Of a stretch of DNA of 37,672 bases, positions 33,419-37,672 are shown piece by piece. The stretch spans positions 1 through 37,672 of the forward strand of contig JABJED010000186.1 of NCBI GenBank assembly GCA_018665025.1. The letters run 5' to 3'. Source of the stretch: Gammaproteobacteria bacterium. Lineage in GTDB: Bacteria > Pseudomonadota > Gammaproteobacteria > Pseudomonadales > Azotimanducaceae. The first letter of the stretch is position 1, and each line of letters opens with the position of its first letter. The notes under the pieces are model-generated. The model did no database searches. It was given only the letters and a program-made list of their open reading frames with translations, and was not told the origin of the DNA. A program made the translations under genes and the position numbers.

Positions 33419-33495
33419 AGATTTCAAAAGTATCCTGATTGGTTTTTTTGCGAAAAGAAATCTGTTGGGCAGTTTTGCGGTAGAGGGTGGTCAGT
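33419..33495 (+). repeat. IS91-type terminus (repeat family 2), solo copy
   Basis: Bases from ATTTCAAAAGTATCCTGATT through GCGAAAAGAAATCTG to the GGTAGAGGGTGGTCAG block match 28054-28127 closely and the reverse complement of 9755-9833. No transposase remnant is attached. It lies between the propeller lipoprotein and the second P450. Confidence 0.75.
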
Positions 33496-33597
33496 CCGCA
33501 GATTGTAGATCTGACTCCTACTCTGGCATTGGTCCTGAAAGTAGCGTAAAAAAAGCGGCAAGCAACATTTGTTAACCACTAACGGGCGGGTGAGATC

Positions 33598-34869
33598 ATG
33601 TTGAAGTCATTCGGACAAAAACTGACCCAACTTCTCATGTCATTTCTCAACTGGATTGACTATCGCTTCACCGGTAGTGGCAGTGGCATGAGTGATGAAG
33701 AAGCGATTAATGATCCCTACGAGCATTACCGGCGGATTCGCGCGAATGGCAAGCTACTGCGAACTCATCGAAATCGGGGCTGGATGGCTTTAGGTTTCGA
33801 TGAGACTCAAGCGCTGTTGTTAGATAATCGATTCAGTGCAGACCTGCGTAAAAATGCCTTTCTGTCGAAGATGATTCGCCTTGCCGCCGATGGTCGCGCC
33901 GTGACTTTTCTCGACAACCCTACGATGCTCAATCTTGACCCGCCGGATCATACCCGGTTGAGAAAACTCGCGAATCACGGCTTTGTCCATAAGTCGATCT
34001 TAGCCCTTGAACCAAGAATCAGAGAACTGGTTAACGAATACTTAGATGCGGTGCCTAAAAATAGCAGCTTTGACTTGATTGAAGGTCTAGCAAAACCACT
34101 CCCAGTTCGAGTCATCGCAGAATTGCTCGGACTACCGGAACAAGACATCCCGCGCTTCCAAGGATTATCCGCAGAATTCCTCGGCTTAACCGCAATAGGC
34201 AACAACGAACTCATGGATATTGGCGCCGCTGCAGCTGAGGAACTCGGTCAATACTTTGATGGTGTCATTGCCGCAAAAAGGCAGAACCCCGGCACTGATC
34301 TCATCTCACAGCTACTTGAGGTGGAACAAGAAGGCGTTCGAATCAGCACTGCGGAACTTAACTCAACCTGCACCGTCTTGCTTATAGCTGGGCACGAAAC
34401 CACCACGCACTTGATTGGCAATGGAATCCATTTGCTACTAACTCATCCGGAACAAATGCAAAAATTACAAGCCAACTCCGCCTTGATCCCTAATGCTGTA
34501 GAAGAAATGTTGCGCTTTGAACCACCCGTGCAGTTCACGGTTCGCTCTGCACTCGAGGAGACTGAATTCTTTGGTAAGAAAATTAGACAAGACCAGTTAG
34601 TCATGGCGGTTATTGCAAGTGCAAATCGAGATCCGGATCGCTACTCCGACCCTGATACTTTTGACGTCGAGAGGGAAGACGTTGGCCACGTCGCATTTGG
34701 TTACGGTATCCATCTATGCCTGGGTATGTCCCTCGCGAGGCTAGAGTCGAGGCTCGCTTTCGAGGTGCTCTTTGATAGATTTCCCGACATGAAACTTGCC
34801 GAACAGAACATTGAGTTTGTACCTGTACCGCTCAATCGTGGACGCAAACGATTACTGATTGACGTCTGA
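33598..34869 (+). CDS. Cytochrome P450 (CYP107-like class I type)
   Basis: This 423-residue soluble bacterial P450 has DPPDHTRLRKLAN in the N-terminal half, the I-helix AGHETTT (residues 264-270) and the ExxR pair Glu303/Arg306 in EEMLRFEPP. The haem loop FGYGIHLCLGMSLARLE carries the Cys ligand at about residue 374. It is of the CYP107/CYP109-like group rather than CYP153, so it is not a duplicate of the gene at 10359. The ATG at 33598 lies after the GGGCGGGTGAG stretch. No redox partners are encoded nearby. The substrate is unknown. Confidence 0.92.
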   Translation: MLKSFGQKLTQLLMSFLNWIDYRFTGSGSGMSDEEAINDPYEHYRRIRANGKLLRTHRNRGWMALGFDETQALLLDNRFSADLRKNAFLSKMIRLAADGRAVTFLDNPTMLNLDPPDHTRLRKLANHGFVHKSILALEPRIRELVNEYLDAVPKNSSFDLIEGLAKPLPVRVIAELLGLPEQDIPRFQGLSAEFLGLTAIGNNELMDIGAAAAEELGQYFDGVIAAKRQNPGTDLISQLLEVEQEGVRISTAELNSTCTVLLIAGHETTTHLIGNGIHLLLTHPEQMQKLQANSALIPNAVEEMLRFEPPVQFTVRSALEETEFFGKKIRQDQLVMAVIASANRDPDRYSDPDTFDVEREDVGHVAFGYGIHLCLGMSLARLESRLAFEVLFDRFPDMKLAEQNIEFVPVPLNRGRKRLLIDV

Positions 34870-34898
34870 CATCTGAGCGCCAGATATGCGATCCTTAG

Positions 34899-35021
34899 TA
34901 CTTCAGATATAACAAAAAAATCATACCTGAATACCTTTCCCAATCTGATTTTGGCCAATTGCAGCAAGACTTTGAGAGCGGCAATGTGGAAATCACCTTC
35001 CCAAGAGAAGTTGCCCGGTAG
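34899..35021 (+). pseudogene. Unidentified 40-codon gene tail
   Basis: Right after a TAG at 34896 a frame of 40 codons reads YFRYNKKIIPEYLSQSDFGQ and ends VEITFPREVAR before TAG at 35019. It has natural-protein character but no start codon and no recognised family, so it may be a C-terminal remnant. It sits between the P450 and an IS91-type terminus. Confidence 0.3.
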
Positions 35022-35043
35022 TTTTTCTTGCGCGTACCAAGCT

Positions 35044-35098
35044 CAGAAGCATCTTAATTGGTTTCTTTTTTGCGAAAAGAAGCCCGTGACAGCGATTT
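35044..35098 (+). repeat. IS91-type terminus (repeat family 2), partial copy
   Basis: GCATCTTAATTGGTTTC and TTTTTTGCGAAAAGAAGCCC correspond to the terminus at 28058-28090, with small changes. It abuts the truncated 3' end of the hydrolase gene at 35109. Confidence 0.65.
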
Positions 35099-35108
35099 AC
35101 GCCAGTCT

Positions 35109-35630
35109 TTAGCGCTGCAGTACCTTCAGCGGATAGCCGAACAAAGTGAGACTGGCGATATGCTGCGGGTACTGCTGCGTGACCAGTTGGCCAATCATTG
35201 AACCCATGGACCAGCCCCACAGGTGCACTTTCCGGCCCGTCTCTCTACTTAGCCAATCAATCACAATCGACACATCTTTGGCAGCTCTGTTCGGCGTGTT
35301 CCAGCCACTTTCGTCTCTTGGCGTCTCGCCGTAACCCCTTGCATCCATAGCCCAGACGCTAAACCCTGCTTCGTTGAAGCCATCCATCAAAGACAATTCT
35401 TCACCTTGCACCTGAAGATCAAAATCCGGCAAAGAACTCCAGGTTCGACCGTGATGAAGCAAAATGACACCCCGTGGGTTTGGGACTTCTTTGGACCACA
35501 CAGCAATCGGATGACCATCGGCGATCACCGTCTGTTTCTTTGCGTAGTCCGCCGCCAAGCAATTCGTCACGACCAGGAAGCCAATCATGCACACAGCCAG
35601 CAATCTTTTTGTTTTCAAATTGACACACAC
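35109..35630 (-). pseudogene. Secreted alpha/beta hydrolase, C-terminally truncated
   Basis: The product has a signal peptide (KTKRLLAVCMIGFLVVTNCL then AADY), the HHGRT oxyanion region, MDARGYGETP and the nucleophile elbow GWSMGS at about residue 145. It ends at LFGYPLKVLQR, 173 residues, just before the acid and histidine of the triad should appear, so it is inactive. The break coincides with the IS91-type terminus at 35044-35098. The start is GTG at 35628-35630. No Met fits the signal peptide better. Confidence 0.75.
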
Positions 35631-35846
35631 TTTTTCTGAACCCTAAACAACGTCAACGATTGACGATACGCAGCACCAACATAGCGGCACGAGGACGCGC
35701 CACTTTTCACCTATCTCAGACACACACATTTCAAGAGCTGCAAAAGGCCTCAGCCAATAGCCAGAACGAAGTCTGGCTCCAGCTTACCGATGTAAGCTAA
35801 CTGGAACTAGCCACCAACCACCATCAAGGTGTTGTGGCCGGCGCAA

Positions 35847-37004
35847 TTACGGAGACAGCCCACTACCCATCATGTCAATAAAGTTGTCGGCATAGAAACC
35901 ATCCAAAGCTGACTGCGGGAGCCCTTCCAACGTCTCACCAAATCGTTTCAGAGGGTTACGCCCGCCTTCTACATGAGGGTAGTCCGTTGAAAACATACAC
36001 ATTTCTTCGTAAGAATTGCGAATAATCCAACCCGTATCTTCATGTGGATAAGGTGTGACCCGCAGCTGACGGCGCGCGATCTCTGACGGCTTGGCAGACA
36101 ACTTCTGCAACCGCTCTTCATTCCGCACAAATGCGTGGGCGGCAGAATCGAGATTACGGAGCCAACCTGGCAACCACGACGCGCCCAGCTCAATCGCACC
36201 CCACTTCAAATTTGGAAACTTGTCGAAAATCCCATCAATAATCAGTGTCGCCAAGGTCTGTTGAACTGAGGTCGAGATCGGTATGTAACTGACAGAAGTG
36301 AAATTTGCGTCACCGCCGTGAAAATCTGGTACGGGAGGGAGACCATTTTCCTTATAGGTGAGATTGAGCTTCTCTTCACCACCGACGTGAAAAAGTATCG
36401 GCAACCCTGCTTCTTCGGCCATCGCCCACACTGGAAACAGACCGACATGGCTAGGTGAATGATTTTGGGGACACCAGGACGGCACCAGCAGCGCTTTAGC
36501 GCCCATCTCAATAGCAGCTCTAGCAGTTTCCTGAGCCTGGTCGAAATCTTCAAGCGGCACATAAGCTGTTGCGAGCAGCCTTTCATCAACGGAACAGAAA
36601 TCCGTCATCATTCGATTATGAGCGGTGGCGGTGCCATAACACAGCGCCATATCATCCGATTGATCAAAGCCAAAATTGCCAAGACAAAAGGTTGTAAAAA
36701 CCAGTTGGCTCGCCACCCCAATCTGATCTATAGCGGGTGGTCTGTCTTCGCGTAGAAAAGCACCTTGCGCGTCATAATTCTTGCGCAACATAATGTTTTC
36801 GGAAGCACCAGCGCGAAAGGCCTCGTCAGCCTGGCGTTTTTGGGCATCCTCAATTGCCAACCTATTCCCCACTCTGACACCCAGATTTGGGTGCTCCAAA
36901 AACCGCTTGAGCAGCGATTTTTCAAAATATGGGTTCAGGCAATCAGACATCTCCATCAGATGACTATCTGCGTCGTGAACAATTCGGTTTTCGATATAGG
37001 GCAT
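35847..37004 (-). CDS. Amidohydrolase family 2 (PF04909-type) metal hydrolase/decarboxylase
   Basis: This TIM-barrel enzyme has 385 residues from the ATG at 37002-37004. The N-terminal strand VHDADSHLMEM carries the Asp...His metal site typical of the family. LPILFHVGG supplies a barrel His and FSTDYPHVEGG near the C-terminus the final Asp-x-x-His. Relatives decarboxylate or hydrolyse aromatic and cyclic carboxylates, with several in degradation of aromatics and terpenoids. An upstream in-frame extension exists but lacks family similarity. It has no close co-directional partner; its 3' side faces the truncated hydrolase. Confidence 0.9.
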   Translation of the reverse strand: MPYIENRIVHDADSHLMEMSDCLNPYFEKSLLKRFLEHPNLGVRVGNRLAIEDAQKRQADEAFRAGASENIMLRKNYDAQGAFLREDRPPAIDQIGVASQLVFTTFCLGNFGFDQSDDMALCYGTATAHNRMMTDFCSVDERLLATAYVPLEDFDQAQETARAAIEMGAKALLVPSWCPQNHSPSHVGLFPVWAMAEEAGLPILFHVGGEEKLNLTYKENGLPPVPDFHGGDANFTSVSYIPISTSVQQTLATLIIDGIFDKFPNLKWGAIELGASWLPGWLRNLDSAAHAFVRNEERLQKLSAKPSEIARRQLRVTPYPHEDTGWIIRNSYEEMCMFSTDYPHVEGGRNPLKRFGETLEGLPQSALDGFYADNFIDMMGSGLSP

Positions 37005-37132
37005 GTCTACTCTCGATACTAGAGGCTGTGTAAGAAATACTGCAACATCTTGGCGCGTGCAGTCAATCCGCGCTTTTACATCCCTTGCATCTATCGCGGA
37101 TACTTCGAGCCCAGGGCACGGCAACAATCATC

Positions 37133-37410
37133 TCACTTTGCGCTGAGTGATCTTTCTCTGGCGAGTTGCGTCAGATACAACTGCTCCAATCTGGCAACCT
37201 TTTTCTGGAAGCCTATTGGATCAACAAATGCTTCTGGAGAATAAGCTTGACCCGGTTTGTGCTTACTCGCCAAATCATACTGACCACCATGCGAAGCTAC
37301 CCAGACATCGACCGGCAGTGCCATTTGACGACTGAAAGTCAGCGCAAAGTCATCAGCCACACCTGAATAAGTTGGTTCATTACGCTGATAATTTTTAGTT
37401 TATTCATACT
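37133..37410 (-). pseudogene. C-terminal fragment of a subclass B3-like metallo-beta-lactamase-fold protein
   Basis: The frame, open from about 37410 to the stop at 37133, reads NEPTYSGVADDFALTFSR, LPVDVWVASHGGQYDL and EAFVDPIGFQKKVARLE. This is the C-terminal end of B3-type metallo-beta-lactamase-fold enzymes, including the last metal-binding His in ASHGG and the family FVDPxGY tail. The HxHxDH core and everything before it are absent. A TAA lies upstream in frame. It is a gene relic, not a resistance gene. Confidence 0.7.
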
Positions 37411-37450
37411 GAACTCCCAAAGTGCTTTACCTTCGCTGGGCGATAGTAGA

Positions 37451-37672
37451 CTACAACTGTTCGAACACCTTCATAGCAAAGGCGATCAACGCGCCAACGA
37501 CAAAAATATAGATTGGTGGCATGCTGATGAGCAAACCGATGGTTCGCTTTTCAGGCGCTTTGTAGTAGCCGAGCGCATATAGCAATCGGCCCACAGGCCA
37601 AAGTAAACCGATGCCTGCCGCCCAAATATGATCAACAGCAAACGCGAACAGCCACAAACCTGGAAGGAACAA
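37451..37672 (-). CDS. MAPEG family membrane protein (5' end beyond window)
   Basis: The last 73 codons of a small four-helix membrane protein enter from the window edge. FLPGLWLFAF, HIWAAGIGLLWPVGRLLYALG and YYKAPEKRTIG are the MAPEG signature (membrane-associated glutathione/eicosanoid metabolism proteins), followed by a last helix. The N-terminal half lies outside. Bacterial MAPEG proteins mostly have unknown or glutathione-transferase-like roles. Confidence 0.88.
   Translation of the reverse strand: MFLPGLWLFAFAVDHIWAAGIGLLWPVGRLLYALGYYKAPEKRTIGLLISMPPIYIFVVGALIAFAMKVFEQL

Noticed and set aside
37133-37410. Functional beta-lactamase
   Set aside because: Only the C-terminal tail is present; the HxHxDH metal core is missing.
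1-37672. tRNA or rRNA genes, prophage genes
   Set aside because: No cloverleaf-like stretch, rRNA signature, integrase or phage structural gene was recognised on either strand by reading; a covariance search was not possible.

Overview
The window looks like the accessory, decaying part of a Gammaproteobacterium chromosome, probably marine or environmental. The signs are moderate GC by eye, a TonB-dependent receptor, Spinster-like MFS and CYP153-type P450 genes, a hexuronate operon of the E. coli uxu/uxa type, and many insertion-sequence relics. No rRNA, tRNA or CRISPR array was seen, and the taxonomic guess is inference only.

Layout. 1-5011: a GntR/FadR-type regulator faces a compact uxuA-uxaC-uxuB operon for glucuronate to 2-keto-3-deoxygluconate. 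5534-6120: a hicAB toxin-antitoxin pair. 6160-12470: a scrap zone holding two IS91-family transposase relics, an SDR remnant with an internal deletion, a truncated PhyH gene, an intact ethanolamine-type permease, an IS91 end, an intact CYP153-like P450, and an IS6 transposase relic fused in frame to the tail of a TetR gene. 12586-21070: the best-organised block, where a double-domain HxlR regulator diverges from a six-gene operon (TonB receptor, alpha/beta hydrolase, MFS transporter, carotenoid/stilbene-cleavage-type oxygenase, SDR, second alpha/beta hydrolase). 21150-29860: more relics between intact genes, including an alpha/beta hydrolase without its nucleophile serine, a membrane fatty-acid desaturase, a PhyH dioxygenase, an FAD amine oxidase gene with an internal deletion, GFA, an atypical SDR, DoxX and an OB-fold-like lipoprotein. 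29963-37672: a large lipoprotein joining a YVTN propeller, two haem-c sites and a carbohydrate-binding-like tail; a second P450; a truncated secreted hydrolase; an amidohydrolase; a class B3 beta-lactamase tail; and a MAPEG gene running off the end.

The most interesting biology is the 12.6-21.1 kb block. It has the parts of an import, oxidative cleavage, reduction/oxidation and hydrolysis route for a hydrophobic carotenoid-, stilbene- or terpenoid-like compound under one promoter region with direct and inverted repeats. Its oxygenase appears to carry Glu where the first of four iron-binding histidines is expected.

The second theme is a dispersed ~240 bp repeat (six copies, full or partial) that begins GGATAGGAATTATAACAG. 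Several copies sit exactly at the broken ends of genes. A second short repeat, in four places, is the 3' end of an IS91-family element and also borders broken genes. Together they read as the footprint of repeated recombination.
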